Below are positions 1 through 8,699 of a stretch of 64,000 bases of DNA, one piece after another. Position 1 is the first letter of the stretch, and each line of letters starts with the position of its first letter. Position numbers and translations under genes: made by a program. The notes under the pieces were generated by a model that worked only from the letters and a program-made list of their open reading frames with translations, was not told the origin of the DNA and did not search any database. Source of the DNA: an uncultured Tateyamaria sp. (lineage in GTDB: Bacteria > Pseudomonadota > Alphaproteobacteria > Rhodobacterales > Rhodobacteraceae); NCBI RefSeq assembly GCF_947487805.1, contig NZ_CANKXW010000005.1, forward strand, positions 124,001 to 188,000, in the 5' to 3' direction.

Positions 1-391
1 GGCAAAAAAATGCTCAGATATACTATAGATTTCGTAGGATTGACGCCGTGGTGGATTTCGAAATCGTTAATGAATGCATTCACCCCTCGGTTGTGGGTGA
101 ATGCAATTGGCTAAGGTGTTGATTGCAGGTCAACAAACTGATCATGTCTGACGCGGAGCGGCGAGGGGCTAGCGGCAACTGGTTGAAAAATATCAAGAAC
201 TGTGGATGCCCTTAACGTAACCCATGGCACGGAATGAAAGCGCTGGCACGCACGCCATGCGGGTGGTTTCCGTTGAAATGAAACCCGCCAGCGCGTAGTG
301 TCCCGGAACAGTGTTTTAGCCAAGACATAGCGCGCTCAGGTCGTTTGCGTTGCGTGGTCCCAAGCGGCACTGCACAGAGTTGGGAGTTACC
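1..391. other. 5' flank with no recognised gene
   Basis: This stretch upstream of the first clear gene has lower GC than the rest of the window near its left end. Long minus-strand reading frames enter it from the coding region to the right, but they have no family resemblance and are shadows. A short inverted repeat lies at 75-105. The promoter of the XRE regulator at 392 should lie here, but I could not place confident -35/-10 elements. Confidence 0.5.
75..105. repeat. Inverted repeat, 11-bp arms
   Basis: TGCATTCACCC at 75-85 is exactly complementary to GGGTGAATGCA at 95-105, with a 9-base loop. No T-run follows on either strand, so it is not a standard intrinsic terminator. It could be the end of an upstream transcript or an operator for the XRE regulator starting at 392. 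The function is unknown. Confidence 0.45.
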
Positions 392-766
392 ATGGCACAT
401 ATGGTTGATGTTCACGTTGGCAAGCGGATCAGGCAACGGCGTTGGCTGATCGGGATGACCCAGCAAAAGCTGGCAGACCTCGTGGGAATCAAGTTCCAGC
501 AAATCCAGAAATACGAGACCGGCGCGAACCGGGTCAGTGCGTCCCGGCTCTGGGACATTGGCGACGCGATGGGTGTGCCAGTGGCCTTTTTCTTTGAGGG
601 GGTGCGCGATCCCTCGCACGAGGCCGATCAGGGCCGTAGCGACGTGCCGCCCGATCTGCTGAGCGACAAGGAAGCGATGGAGCTGGTGCGGACCTATTAT
701 GCGATCCCCGAGAACCAGCGCCGCCGTCTGTTCGAATTGGCACGGGTGCTGAGCGACGTCGCCTGA
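392..766 (+). CDS. XRE-family helix-turn-helix transcriptional regulator
   Basis: This 124-residue protein has one HTH_3 (Cro/CI-type) domain over about residues 8-65, followed by a variable tail. The block VGIKFQQIQKYETGANRVSA is typical of the alphaproteobacterial family that includes rhizobial PraR/PhrR-like regulators. ATG 392 is preferred over the in-frame upstream codon at 350 because a GGGAG sequence sits at 382-386 and the HTH begins soon after. The gene lies 27 bp ahead of the histidinol-phosphatase on the same strand. The targets cannot be told from the sequence. Confidence 0.85.
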   Translation: MAHMVDVHVGKRIRQRRWLIGMTQQKLADLVGIKFQQIQKYETGANRVSASRLWDIGDAMGVPVAFFFEGVRDPSHEADQGRSDVPPDLLSDKEAMELVRTYYAIPENQRRRLFELARVLSDVA

Positions 767-793
767 CCCGCGCGCTTCGCGCAGGGACTTGAT

Positions 794-1618
794 TTGGATG
801 GCGCGGTCTGGCACGCGCTGGACATGGATGATCTTCTTGATGAACTGACGGATGTGGCCGGGGCGATGGCAGACGCCGCCCGAGCGGCCATCCTGCCGCA
901 TTTTCGCGCGCCCGATTTGCAGGCTGACAACAAGCTTGAAGGCGGGTTCGACCCCGTGACAATCGCCGACCGTGCCGCCGAAGAGGCGATGCGCGCGGTG
1001 TTGCAGGAGCGGCGTCCACAGGATGCGATCCTCGGCGAGGAGTTCGGCAACACCGAAGGGACGTCGGGCATGACCTGGGTTCTGGATCCGATTGATGGCA
1101 CGCGCGGCTTCGTGGCGGGCACCCCCACCTGGGGTGTGCTGATCGCCGTGGGGCCGGACAGCGGCCCGATCCTCGGCGTGATCGATCAGCCCTATATCGG
1201 CGAGCGTTTTGTGGGCGCGGGTGATCGGGCGTGGCTGGACGGGCCGCAGGGGCAACGAGACATACGAACACGTATGGCGCGTCCTTTGTCAGAGGCGGTG
1301 CTGTTCACCACTTTTCCCGAGGTTGGCACGGATGAGGACCGGGCAGGATTTGAGGCGGTGGCGCGCCATGTGCGGTTGGTCCGCTATGGCATGGATTGTT
1401 ACGCCTATGCGCTGGTCGCGGCCGGTCAGGTCGATCTGGTGATCGAGGCGGGGCTCAACAGCTATGACATTCAGGCCCCCATTGCCCTGATCGAGGCGGC
1501 GGGCGGCATCGTGACCGATTGGTCCGGAGGACCGGTGCACGCGGGCGGACGGGTCATCGCGGCCGCAAACGCGGACATCCATGCCCAAGCCATGCGCCAC
1601 GTGCAGAGCGTGCTGTGA
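794..1618 (+). CDS. hisN: Histidinol-phosphatase, inositol-monophosphatase family
   Basis: The protein belongs to the inositol monophosphatase superfamily. The metal-binding motifs are visible: GEEFG at about 81-85 and WVLDPIDGTRGF at about 95-106. The late motif reads YDIQAP (about 224-229) where many relatives have W-D-x-A. The likely reaction is histidinol phosphate to histidinol in histidine synthesis, a role known for HisN-type members in actinobacteria and alphaproteobacteria. A TTG at 794 is chosen because AGGGA at 783-787 lies in front of it. ATG 824 is the alternative. Its stop overlaps the next start, so it is probably co-translated with the deaminase. Confidence 0.8.
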   Translation: MDGAVWHALDMDDLLDELTDVAGAMADAARAAILPHFRAPDLQADNKLEGGFDPVTIADRAAEEAMRAVLQERRPQDAILGEEFGNTEGTSGMTWVLDPIDGTRGFVAGTPTWGVLIAVGPDSGPILGVIDQPYIGERFVGAGDRAWLDGPQGQRDIRTRMARPLSEAVLFTTFPEVGTDEDRAGFEAVARHVRLVRYGMDCYAYALVAAGQVDLVIEAGLNSYDIQAPIALIEAAGGIVTDWSGGPVHAGGRVIAAANADIHAQAMRHVQSVL

Positions 1619-2955
1619 CCGAGGTTCTGATCCGCAACGCGCGCCATGTCGTCACGATGGACGACACGCGCCGGGTGCTGGACGGGCAGGACATCCTGCT
1701 GCGCGACGGGGTGGTCGCGGCGATTGGCGGCGGCCTCACCACAACCGGCGAGACGGTGGATGCCAGTGCCTGCGTCGTAACGCCGGGGCTGGTGAACACG
1801 CATCACCATCTTTACCAAACGCTGACACGTGCTGTGCCCGCAGCGCAGAACGCGTTGCTTTTTGGCTGGTTGCAGACGCTGTACCCGATCTGGGCGCGGT
1901 TCACGCCCGAGCATATGTTCGTCTCGGCGCAGGTGGGGCTGGCGGAACTGGCGCTGTCGGGATGCACGCTGACCTCGGACCATCTGTACCTCTACCCCAA
2001 TGGCGCCCGGCTGGACGACACGATCGAGGCGGCGCGGGGCTTGGGCATCCGGTTTCACCCGACGCGCGGAGCGATGAGCATCGGCGAGAGCGCGGGCGGG
2101 TTGCCGCCCGATGACTTGGTCGAGGACGAGGCCGCCATCCTCGAAGACTGCATCCGCGTCGTGGACCGCTATCACGATGCCGACCCGGGCGCGATGTGCC
2201 GGGTGGGCATTGCCCCCTGTTCGCCGTTCTCGGTCAGCCGCGAATTGATGCGCGATGCGGCGGTTCTGGCGCGGGACAAGGGCGTGATGCTGCACACCCA
2301 TCTGGCCGAGAACGACGAGGACATCGCCTTTTCGCTGGCCAATTTCGGCTGCCGTCCGGGGCAATACGCACAGGATCTGGGTTGGGTCGGGCCGGATGTC
2401 TGGCACGCGCATTGCGTCAAGCTGGACGCGTCCGAGATCGCGCTGTTTGCGCAGACGGGCACGGGCGTGGCGCATTGCCCCTGTTCGAACTGCCGCCTTG
2501 GCTCTGGCATCGCCCCGGTGCGCGCGATGCGTGATGCGGGCGTGCCCGTGGGGCTGGGCGTGGACGGATCGGCCAGCAATGACGCAGGCAATCTGGTGGC
2601 CGAGGCGCGGCAGGCGATGCTGTTGCAGCGGGTGGCGCAGGGGGCCACCGCGATGTCGCCGATGGAGGCATTGGAGATCGCAACGCGGGGCGGTGCCGAC
2701 GTTCTGGGCCGTGCGGACTGTGGCCGGATCGCGGTAGGCGCGCGGGCGGATCTGGCGCTGTGGGATGTGTCGGGGATCGAGGCGGCTGGCAGTTGGGATC
2801 CGGCCGCCTTGCTGCTGGCAGGGCCCACGACTGTGCGGGATCTGTTTGTCGAAGGCCGTCAGATCGTGCGCGACGGGCAGGTGACGACGGTTGAGGTGCA
2901 GGCCACCATCGCGCACCAGAACAGGTTGGCGCGGCAATTGAGCGAGGACATGTAA
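1615..2955 (+). CDS. 8-oxoguanine deaminase (amidohydrolase)
   Basis: This 446-residue metal-dependent amidohydrolase belongs to the AtzA/TrzN-like subgroup. Metal-ligand motifs are NTHHH at about 61-65, HTHLAE at about 227-232, a histidine in DVWHAHC near 264 and the aspartate of GVDGSASND near 317. The segment TSDHLYLYPNG matches characterised 8-oxoguanine deaminases, which convert 8-oxoguanine to urate and ammonia. GTG 1615 is the start; it overlaps the hisN stop as GTGA. The next gene starts on its stop. A guanine deaminase lies just beyond, which supports a role in purine salvage or oxidised-base clearance. A related hydroxy-triazine-like substrate cannot be excluded. Confidence 0.8.
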   Translation: MTEVLIRNARHVVTMDDTRRVLDGQDILLRDGVVAAIGGGLTTTGETVDASACVVTPGLVNTHHHLYQTLTRAVPAAQNALLFGWLQTLYPIWARFTPEHMFVSAQVGLAELALSGCTLTSDHLYLYPNGARLDDTIEAARGLGIRFHPTRGAMSIGESAGGLPPDDLVEDEAAILEDCIRVVDRYHDADPGAMCRVGIAPCSPFSVSRELMRDAAVLARDKGVMLHTHLAENDEDIAFSLANFGCRPGQYAQDLGWVGPDVWHAHCVKLDASEIALFAQTGTGVAHCPCSNCRLGSGIAPVRAMRDAGVPVGLGVDGSASNDAGNLVAEARQAMLLQRVAQGATAMSPMEALEIATRGGADVLGRADCGRIAVGARADLALWDVSGIEAAGSWDPAALLLAGPTTVRDLFVEGRQIVRDGQVTTVEVQATIAHQNRLARQLSEDM

Positions 2956-3371
2956 TGCGAAACTGGATTGTAGCGGCGGTAGTGTGTGCATCAGGCGCTG
3001 CGGCGGACCCTGCGGTGCTGGCGGCGGTGAATGCCGAACGTGCGGCGGCGGGCCTGCCTGCTGTAGGCTATAACGCCACGCTGGAAGCGGCCGCGCGTGC
3101 CCATGGCGAGGACATGGCCGCAAACGGGTTTTTTGATCACGCAGGCTCGGATGGATCCGACCTGGCCGACCGGCTGGATCGCGCGGGCTATGCCTATTGC
3201 TTTGGGGCCGAGAATATCGCGATGGGCCAGCGCTCATTGCCGGAGGTCATGGCCGGGTGGATGGGATCGCCGGGGCACCGCGCCAACATCCTGCATGCGC
3301 GCGCACAGGAGGTGGCGGTGGCGCGCGTCACTGGCAATCGGTGGGTGATGGTGCTGGGCGCGCCCTGCTAG
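2955..3371 (+). CDS. Secreted CAP/SCP-domain protein
   Basis: The 138-residue product has an N-terminal signal peptide (about residues 1-17, ending ASGAAA) and a single CAP domain. The family pattern is visible: LAAVNAERAAAGLP near the start, HGEDMAANGFFDH in the centre, and GWMGSPGHRANIL later. CAP proteins are extracytoplasmic; the function of bacterial members is mostly unknown. ATG 2955 overlaps the stop of the deaminase. The stop codon shares the bases CTAG with the convergent guanine deaminase stop. Confidence 0.85.
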   Translation: MRNWIVAAVVCASGAAADPAVLAAVNAERAAAGLPAVGYNATLEAAARAHGEDMAANGFFDHAGSDGSDLADRLDRAGYAYCFGAENIAMGQRSLPEVMAGWMGSPGHRANILHARAQEVAVARVTGNRWVMVLGAPC

Positions 3372-4660
3372 GGACGCATGCGCTGGCGTCCAGCCACCCA
3401 GACATCGGCCACGGCCCGGTCATCGCCCATCATCAGCGTGGGAAACACCGCGTCCCATATCGTCCGGGCCTGATCCACGCGCTGTGCGATGGCGGGGGTG
3501 GAGGCGAGATCAAGCACGCAGATATCCGCATCCATGCCTGGCGCCAGCGTGCCGATATGGTCCTGCCGGTGCAGCGCACGGGCCGACCCGGCGGTGGCCA
3601 GCCACAAGAGCTGGGCGGCATGTACCGCCACACCGCGCAGCTGTGCGATCTCATAGGCGGCGGCCATGGTGCGCAACATGGAAAAGGACGACCCGCCGCC
3701 GGTATCCGTGGCCAGCCCCACCGGGATGCCGCCGCCCGCAAGGCCCATCAGGTCAAAGAGGCCCGAGCCGATGAAGGTGTTCGATGTCGGGCAATGGACC
3801 AGCGCGCCGCCGGTGTCGCGCAGGCGGTCGATCTCGCGCGGGGTCAGGTGGATGGCGTGGCCATAAAGCCCGCGTGCGCCCAAAAGCCCGAACTGCTCGT
3901 AGGTGTCGAGATAGTCGCGCGCTTGAGGAAAGAGCCCGCGCACCCAGTCGATCTCGTCGATCTGTTCGCTGAGATGGGTTTGCATCAACGCGTCGGGCCG
4001 TTCGGACCAGAGCGCGCCCAGTGCCGCCAACTGATCGGGCGTCGAGGTGGGCGAGAACCGCGGTGTGATGGCATAGCGCGCGCGGCCCGTGCCGTGCCAG
4101 TGATCGAGCAGCGCCTTGCTGTCGTCATAGGCCGATTGCGCGGTGTCGCGCAGCCCGTCGGGGGCGTTGCGATCCATGCAGGTTTTGCCCGCGACAATGG
4201 CCATGCCGCGCGTCTCGGCGGCCTCAAACAGTGCCGTGACACTGTGCGGGTGGATGGTGCAGTAACTGGCGACGCTGGTGGTGCCGTGATCCAGCACAAG
4301 ATCCAGATAGGTGTCGGCGGTCTTGCGGGCATAGGCCGGATCGGCGAGGCGCATTTCCTCGGGGAAGGTATAGGTGTTGAGCCAGTCGATCAGACGCTTG
4401 CCCCAAGAGGCGATGATCGCGGTTTGCGGATAGTGCGCGTGGGCGTCGATGAAACCCGGACAGATCAGGCGGCCGCTGTGGTCGTGATGGGTGATGTCGT
4501 CACCGGTGACCCGCGCGGCGGCGCCGGTGGCCACGATCCGGCCGTCGGCGATCAGGACTGCGCCATCGGTGTCGATCTGCACGGCGTCCTGCCACGGCCC
4601 GGCAAAGGGGTCGCCCGCAAAGTGCAGCACATGTCCGGTCAGAAGGTGGCGGTGTGTCAT
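3368..4660 (-). CDS. guaD: Guanine deaminase
   Basis: The 430-residue amidohydrolase converts guanine to xanthine and ammonia. Diagnostic motifs are PGFIDAHAHYPQT (about 68-80), WLNTYTFPEE (about 93-102), a metal histidine in QTHLSEQ and DTGGGSSFSML near the C-terminus. ATG 4660 is chosen because the homology begins at about residue 4. A GTG at 4720 would add 20 residues without family support. The gene converges on the CAP gene and shares a 4-base stop overlap with it. Along with the 8-oxoguanine deaminase it forms a small purine-deamination group. Confidence 0.9.
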   Translation of the reverse strand: MTHRHLLTGHVLHFAGDPFAGPWQDAVQIDTDGAVLIADGRIVATGAAARVTGDDITHHDHSGRLICPGFIDAHAHYPQTAIIASWGKRLIDWLNTYTFPEEMRLADPAYARKTADTYLDLVLDHGTTSVASYCTIHPHSVTALFEAAETRGMAIVAGKTCMDRNAPDGLRDTAQSAYDDSKALLDHWHGTGRARYAITPRFSPTSTPDQLAALGALWSERPDALMQTHLSEQIDEIDWVRGLFPQARDYLDTYEQFGLLGARGLYGHAIHLTPREIDRLRDTGGALVHCPTSNTFIGSGLFDLMGLAGGGIPVGLATDTGGGSSFSMLRTMAAAYEIAQLRGVAVHAAQLLWLATAGSARALHRQDHIGTLAPGMDADICVLDLASTPAIAQRVDQARTIWDAVFPTLMMGDDRAVADVWVAGRQRMRP

Positions 4661-4778
4661 GGTGCCGTTATGGCGCTGCCCGCGCGCCGGCGCAAAGCGA
4701 AACTGCGCGGCCATTGTCACTTTGGGGGGCGCGCCCTATGGTCTGCCGGGTAAACGCACAACGGCCCGGAGGTGTCAC

Positions 4779-6173
4779 ATGTCTGATGAAATCGATGTGG
4801 CCGACCAGCCGGCGGACGATGCGGGCTATGAGCTTGAGCGCAAGGACGTCTCGGCGATCCTTTATGCGGTCGATATCGAGGACCGCGCGCAGCTGACCAC
4901 GCTGATGGAGCCGCTGCACGCCGCCGACATTGCCGACCTTCTGGAACAGATCAACGCTTATGACCGGTCGCGGCTGATCCGCCTTTATGACCGCGAGTTC
5001 GACGGCGAGATTCTGTCGGAACTGGACGAATCGATCCGCGAAGAGGTGATCGCGGTGCTGAAGCCTGCGGTGCTGGCGGATGCGGTGCGGGATCTGGACA
5101 GCGATGATGTCGTCGACCTGATCGAGGATCTGGACGATGCGCAGCAGGAACAGATCCTGGATGCGCTGGAGGATGGCGACCGGGCGCTGGTCGAGCAGTC
5201 GCTGAGCTTTCCGGAGTATTCCGCGGGCCGTCTGATGCAGCGCGAAGTGGTCATGGCGCCCGAGCACTGGACAGTGGGCGAGGCGATTGACCGGTTGCGC
5301 AGTGCCGAGGAGGACGATCTGCCGACGCAGTTCTATCACATCGTGCTGGTGGATCCGCGTCTGCATCCGATTGGCAATGTCACTCTGGGCAAGTTGATGC
5401 GGTCGCGGCGCGATGTGCGGCTGATGGATCTGGTGGAGGAGACGTTTCGCGTCATCCCTGCCACGCAGCCCGAGAGCGATGTGGCCTATGCGTTCAACCA
5501 GTATCACCTGATTTCCGCCCCGGTGGTGGATGACGAGGGGCGATTGATCGGGTTGATCACCATCGATGACGCGATGGCGGTTCTGGATGAAGAGCACGAG
5601 GAGGACATCCTGCGCCTGGCCGGCGTGGGTGAGGAATCCGCCCTGTCGGACAATGTGCGCGAGACCACGCGCCAGCGCCTGCCGTGGCTGGCGGTCAACC
5701 TGGTGACGTCGATCCTTGCCTCGATGGTGATTGCGCAGTTCGAGATGGCGATTGCGCAGATTGTGGCGCTGGCGGTGTTGATGCCGATCGTGGCGTCAAT
5801 GGGGGGCAATGCGGGGACGCAGTCGCTGACCGTGGCGGTGCGGGCATTGGCGACCAAGGATCTGACTGGCGCGAATGTGTGGCGGGTGATCCGGCGCGAG
5901 GTGCTGGTTGGGTTGCTGAACGGGGCGGTGTTTGCCGTTGTGATGGGGATCGTGGGCGTGATCTGGTTTGGCTCACCTGCGCTGGGTTACGTGATTGCGG
6001 CGGCGATGGTGGTGAACATGGTGGTGGCCGGATTGGCGGGCACGGTCATTCCGGTTGTGTTGGACCGGCTGGGAATTGACCCGGCGCTGGCCTCGGGTGC
6101 CTTTGTGACGACGGTGACGGATGTGGTTGGTTTCTTTGCCTTTCTCGGCCTGGCCGCGATGGTGCTGTTGTGA
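4779..6173 (+). CDS. mgtE: Magnesium transporter MgtE
   Basis: The 464-residue protein has the full MgtE layout: an acidic N domain (about 25-140), a paired CBS region (about 145-270) and a C-terminal membrane domain (about 295-464). The membrane part contains the conserved VLMPIVASMGGNAGTQSLT block that lines the pore. It is an inner-membrane Mg2+ channel gated by cytoplasmic Mg2+. ATG 4779 has a strong GGAGGT at 4768-4773, whereas the open frame extends much further upstream without homology. It is transcribed divergently from guaD. Confidence 0.95.
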   Translation: MSDEIDVADQPADDAGYELERKDVSAILYAVDIEDRAQLTTLMEPLHAADIADLLEQINAYDRSRLIRLYDREFDGEILSELDESIREEVIAVLKPAVLADAVRDLDSDDVVDLIEDLDDAQQEQILDALEDGDRALVEQSLSFPEYSAGRLMQREVVMAPEHWTVGEAIDRLRSAEEDDLPTQFYHIVLVDPRLHPIGNVTLGKLMRSRRDVRLMDLVEETFRVIPATQPESDVAYAFNQYHLISAPVVDDEGRLIGLITIDDAMAVLDEEHEEDILRLAGVGEESALSDNVRETTRQRLPWLAVNLVTSILASMVIAQFEMAIAQIVALAVLMPIVASMGGNAGTQSLTVAVRALATKDLTGANVWRVIRREVLVGLLNGAVFAVVMGIVGVIWFGSPALGYVIAAAMVVNMVVAGLAGTVIPVVLDRLGIDPALASGAFVTTVTDVVGFFAFLGLAAMVLL

Positions 6174-6193
6174 GGGATGCCGGGACGGACGCG

Positions 6194-6213
6194 CTTTGCG
6201 CTGGCGCGCAAAG
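6194..6213 (+). other. Hairpin between mgtE and the 5-FCL gene
   Basis: CTTTGCGC at 6194-6201 pairs with GCGCAAAG at 6206-6213 around a TGGC loop. GGGATG just after the mgtE stop and CATCCC near 6226-6232 could close an outer stem. No U-run follows, so it is more likely a leader or processing structure than a terminator. The gap is far too short to hold a 6S RNA, which precedes this ligase gene in many other bacteria. Confidence 0.35.
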
Positions 6214-6246
6214 ACGCCCCGCCCACCATCCCGTATGGGGGTGTGC

Positions 6247-6801
6247 ATGGATTTAAGCGCGCGCAAGGCGGCGGCGCGCAAGGCGGCCTTTGCCGCGCGC
6301 AAGGCCGCGCATGATCTGGACCCTGGGGGTGCCTCGGGTGTGTTGTCATCTGTGTTGGCGGGATATCGGGGTGTGCCCTTGGCCGGGTATATGCCGATCC
6401 GCACCGAGATTGATCCGTTGCCCGCAATGGCGGAGGCAGCGGCCCATGGGCCGGTGGCTGTGCCGGTGATCGAGGCGGAGGGACAGCCTTTGAAATTCTC
6501 GCGCTGGACGCCGGAGGGGGCGTTGCGGGAGGGGCCGTTTGGGGCACAGGTGCCTGTGGTGGATGCGTTTTTCGACCCCGAGATCGTGATCGTGCCGTTG
6601 GTTGCCTTTGGTCGGGACGGCGGGCGGCTGGGCTATGGTGGGGGGTTTTACGACCGGACGCTGGAGCGGTTGCGCGCGCGTCGGGCGACGCTGGCCATCG
6701 GGTTTGCCTATGCGGCGCAAGAGGCGCTGGATCTGCCGCTGGAGGCGACGGATCAGCCGCTGGACCTGATCGTGACGGAGGCGCGTGTGATCGAACCGTG
6801 A
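6247..6801 (+). CDS. 5-formyltetrahydrofolate cyclo-ligase
   Basis: The 184-residue protein is a full-length member of the 5-FTHF cyclo-ligase (MTHFS/YgfA) family, which converts 5-formyl-THF to 5,10-methenyl-THF using ATP. The N-terminus is rich in Ala, Arg and Lys, as usual. The C-terminal nucleotide/folate motif GGRLGYGGGFYDRTL is intact. ATG 6247 is the natural start; the frame upstream runs into mgtE without homology. The gene lies 73 bp after mgtE on the same strand. Confidence 0.92.
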   Translation: MDLSARKAAARKAAFAARKAAHDLDPGGASGVLSSVLAGYRGVPLAGYMPIRTEIDPLPAMAEAAAHGPVAVPVIEAEGQPLKFSRWTPEGALREGPFGAQVPVVDAFFDPEIVIVPLVAFGRDGGRLGYGGGFYDRTLERLRARRATLAIGFAYAAQEALDLPLEATDQPLDLIVTEARVIEP

Positions 6802-6827
6802 CAGAGGCGGGTGTGATCGACGTATGA

Positions 6828-6860
6828 GGGGGCGCTGCCCCCCGCGCTGCGCGCGCCCCC
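6828..6860 (+). repeat. GC-rich intergenic hairpin element
   Basis: GGGGGCGC at 6828-6835 pairs with GCGCCCCC at 6853-6860, and the element is followed by GAGGTATTTGGGGCGAAAGG. Similar GC-rich palindromes with a nearby AT-rich edge occur at 24291-24305 and 47514-47537. I recall such elements being common between genes in Rhodobacteraceae. It may end transcription of the cyclo-ligase gene or be a dispersed repeat. Confidence 0.4.
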
Positions 6861-6942
6861 CGAGGTATTTGGGGCGAAAGGAAGCGGCCGGTGCGGGCGC
6901 TTTGGTCTTGCCGATGGACATGCGTGGGGCATATGGGGCGAT

Positions 6943-7752
6943 ATGAAGATTTTGTTTCTGGGCGATGTGATGGGCCGGGCCGGCCGGCAGGCCGTGACCG
7001 AGCGGTTGCCGCAATTGCGGGCCGACTGGGATTTGGATTTCGTCGTGGTCAATGGCGAGAACGCCACCTCGGGCATGGGCTTGTCGGGGGCGCATGCGAG
7101 GATCCTGCTGGAGGCGGGGGCCGATTGCGTGACGCTGGGGGATCATGCCTTTGACCAGAAGGACATGTTGCAATTCATCGAGGCCGAGCCGCGCATCATC
7201 CGTCCGCTGAACTTTTCCAAGGCGGCCCCCGGCAAAGGCGCGCGGCTGTTTACGGCGCGGGGCGGGCAGACCGTGCTGGTGACGCAGGCGTTGGGGCAGG
7301 TGTTCATGAAGCGCCCGTTTGACGATCCGTTTTCCGCGTTGGAGACGGTGTTCCGCACCCATCCATTGGGCGGGCAGGCCGATGCGGTGATTGTTGATTT
7401 CCATTGCGAGGCCACATCCGAGAAGATGGCCATGGGCCATTGGTGTGACGGGCGCGCCAGCCTGATGGTGGGCACGCACACACATGTGCCGACGGCGGAT
7501 GCGATGATCCTGAATCGCGGCTGCGCCTATCTGAGCGATGCGGGGATGTGCGGGGACTACCAGTCGGTGATCGGGATGCAGCGCGACGAGCCATTGCGCC
7601 GGTTCATCACCGGCATGCCCAAGGAGCGGTTTACCCCGGCCAACGGGCCCGCGACCCTGTCCGGGGTCTATGTGGAAACCGGCCCCGATGGGCGTGCCAC
7701 CCGGATCGAGATGGTGCGTCAGGGCGGTGTTCTGGCCCAAAGCGGGCCATGA
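6943..7752 (+). CDS. YmdB-like metallophosphoesterase (TIGR00282 family)
   Basis: The 269-residue protein matches the YmdB family of 2',3'-cyclic nucleotide phosphodiesterases. Metal-binding motifs are FLGDVMGRAGR at the N-terminus, VVNGENATSGMG (about 33-44), LGDHAFDQK near 66-74, VDFHCEATSEK near 150 and GTHTHVPTAD near 178. In Bacillus the homologue affects RNA turnover and colony behaviour; its substrate in alphaproteobacteria is not settled. The stop overlaps the ATG of the following transporter (ATGA), so the two are translationally coupled. Confidence 0.9.
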   Translation: MKILFLGDVMGRAGRQAVTERLPQLRADWDLDFVVVNGENATSGMGLSGAHARILLEAGADCVTLGDHAFDQKDMLQFIEAEPRIIRPLNFSKAAPGKGARLFTARGGQTVLVTQALGQVFMKRPFDDPFSALETVFRTHPLGGQADAVIVDFHCEATSEKMAMGHWCDGRASLMVGTHTHVPTADAMILNRGCAYLSDAGMCGDYQSVIGMQRDEPLRRFITGMPKERFTPANGPATLSGVYVETGPDGRATRIEMVRQGGVLAQSGP

Positions 7753-8675
7753 CGCGCGCGCCTGTTGCGATCTATGTTGGCGTTCTGATCCTGCTGGGCG
7801 CGGGGTGGGGGCTGACCATGCCGCTGACCAAGATCGCGGTCAGCACAGGATACAGGCATTTCGGCCTCATTTTTTGGCAGCTGGCCATTGGCGGTGTCGT
7901 GATGACAGCGATTGCCCTGGCGACGGGGCGGCGGTTGCCCCTGGGGCGCGGGCCCTTGCGCGTCTATGTGATGATCGCGCTCATCGGGTCGCTCCTGCCC
8001 AATTCGGCGAGCTATCAGGCGGCGGTGCACCTGCCGTCGGGGGTGATGTCGCTGTTGTTGTCGATGATCCCGATTTGGGCCTTTCCGATTGCGCTGGCGC
8101 TGGGTCTCGACGGGTTCGAGTGGCGGCGTTTTGCGGGGCTGGCTGCGGGTATGGGGGCGGTTTTGCTGCTGGTGCTGCCGGGGGCCGACATGTCCGGCGC
8201 GATCCCGGTCATCTGGGTTATGGTGGGGCTGATTTCCGGGCTGTTTTACGCGTTCGAGGGCAATTACGTCGCCAAATGGGGCACTTCGGGCCTTGATGCG
8301 GTGCAGGTCCTTTGGGGCGCGTCATTGGTGGGGACGGTGCTGTCGCTGCCGCTGGCACTGGGGTCGGGCCAGTGGATCAGTCCCTTGCCGCCCTACGGCG
8401 CCGCGGATCTGGCGCAGGTCATCAGCTCGACGCTGCATGTGCTGGTCTATACCGGCTATGTCTGGCTGGTGGGACGGGCCGGGCCGGTCTTTGCGGTGCA
8501 GATCAGTTACCTTGTGACCCTGTTCGGGATCTTCTGGGCCTGGGCGATCCTGAGCGAGGCCTATCCGACGGTGATCTGGGGCGCATTGGGGCTGATGCTC
8601 GTGGGGATGTATCTGGTGCAGCCGCGCAAACCACCGCTTGAAGCCCACGCGGCGATAAGGGAAACTGGCGGCTGA
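7749..8675 (+). CDS. DMT-superfamily permease (EamA type)
   Basis: The 308-residue protein is very hydrophobic, with about ten predicted membrane segments arranged as two EamA-type repeats. The first begins with GAGWGLTMPLTKIAV and the second around residues 160-290. It is an inner-membrane exporter or importer of small metabolites; the substrate is not predictable. The start at 7749 overlaps the YmdB-like stop. An in-frame reading starting at 7548 is only an extension into the previous gene. Confidence 0.88.
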   Translation: MTRAPVAIYVGVLILLGAGWGLTMPLTKIAVSTGYRHFGLIFWQLAIGGVVMTAIALATGRRLPLGRGPLRVYVMIALIGSLLPNSASYQAAVHLPSGVMSLLLSMIPIWAFPIALALGLDGFEWRRFAGLAAGMGAVLLLVLPGADMSGAIPVIWVMVGLISGLFYAFEGNYVAKWGTSGLDAVQVLWGASLVGTVLSLPLALGSGQWISPLPPYGAADLAQVISSTLHVLVYTGYVWLVGRAGPVFAVQISYLVTLFGIFWAWAILSEAYPTVIWGALGLMLVGMYLVQPRKPPLEAHAAIRETGG

Positions 8676-8699
8676 TAATGGCCGGAGCAGACATCCGAT

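Noticed and set aside
212-1255. Long minus-strand reading frame opposite the XRE and hisN genes
   Set aside because: It has no domain features, runs antisense to two well-supported genes and is explained by codon bias in GC-rich DNA.
1471-3237. 588-codon minus-strand frame opposite the 8-oxoguanine deaminase
   Set aside because: The plus-strand gene has complete catalytic motifs; this frame is arginine/histidine/proline-rich with no family resemblance.
6174-6246. 6S RNA upstream of the 5-FCL gene
   Set aside because: The gap is 73 bp, too short for the roughly 160-nt or longer 6S RNA.
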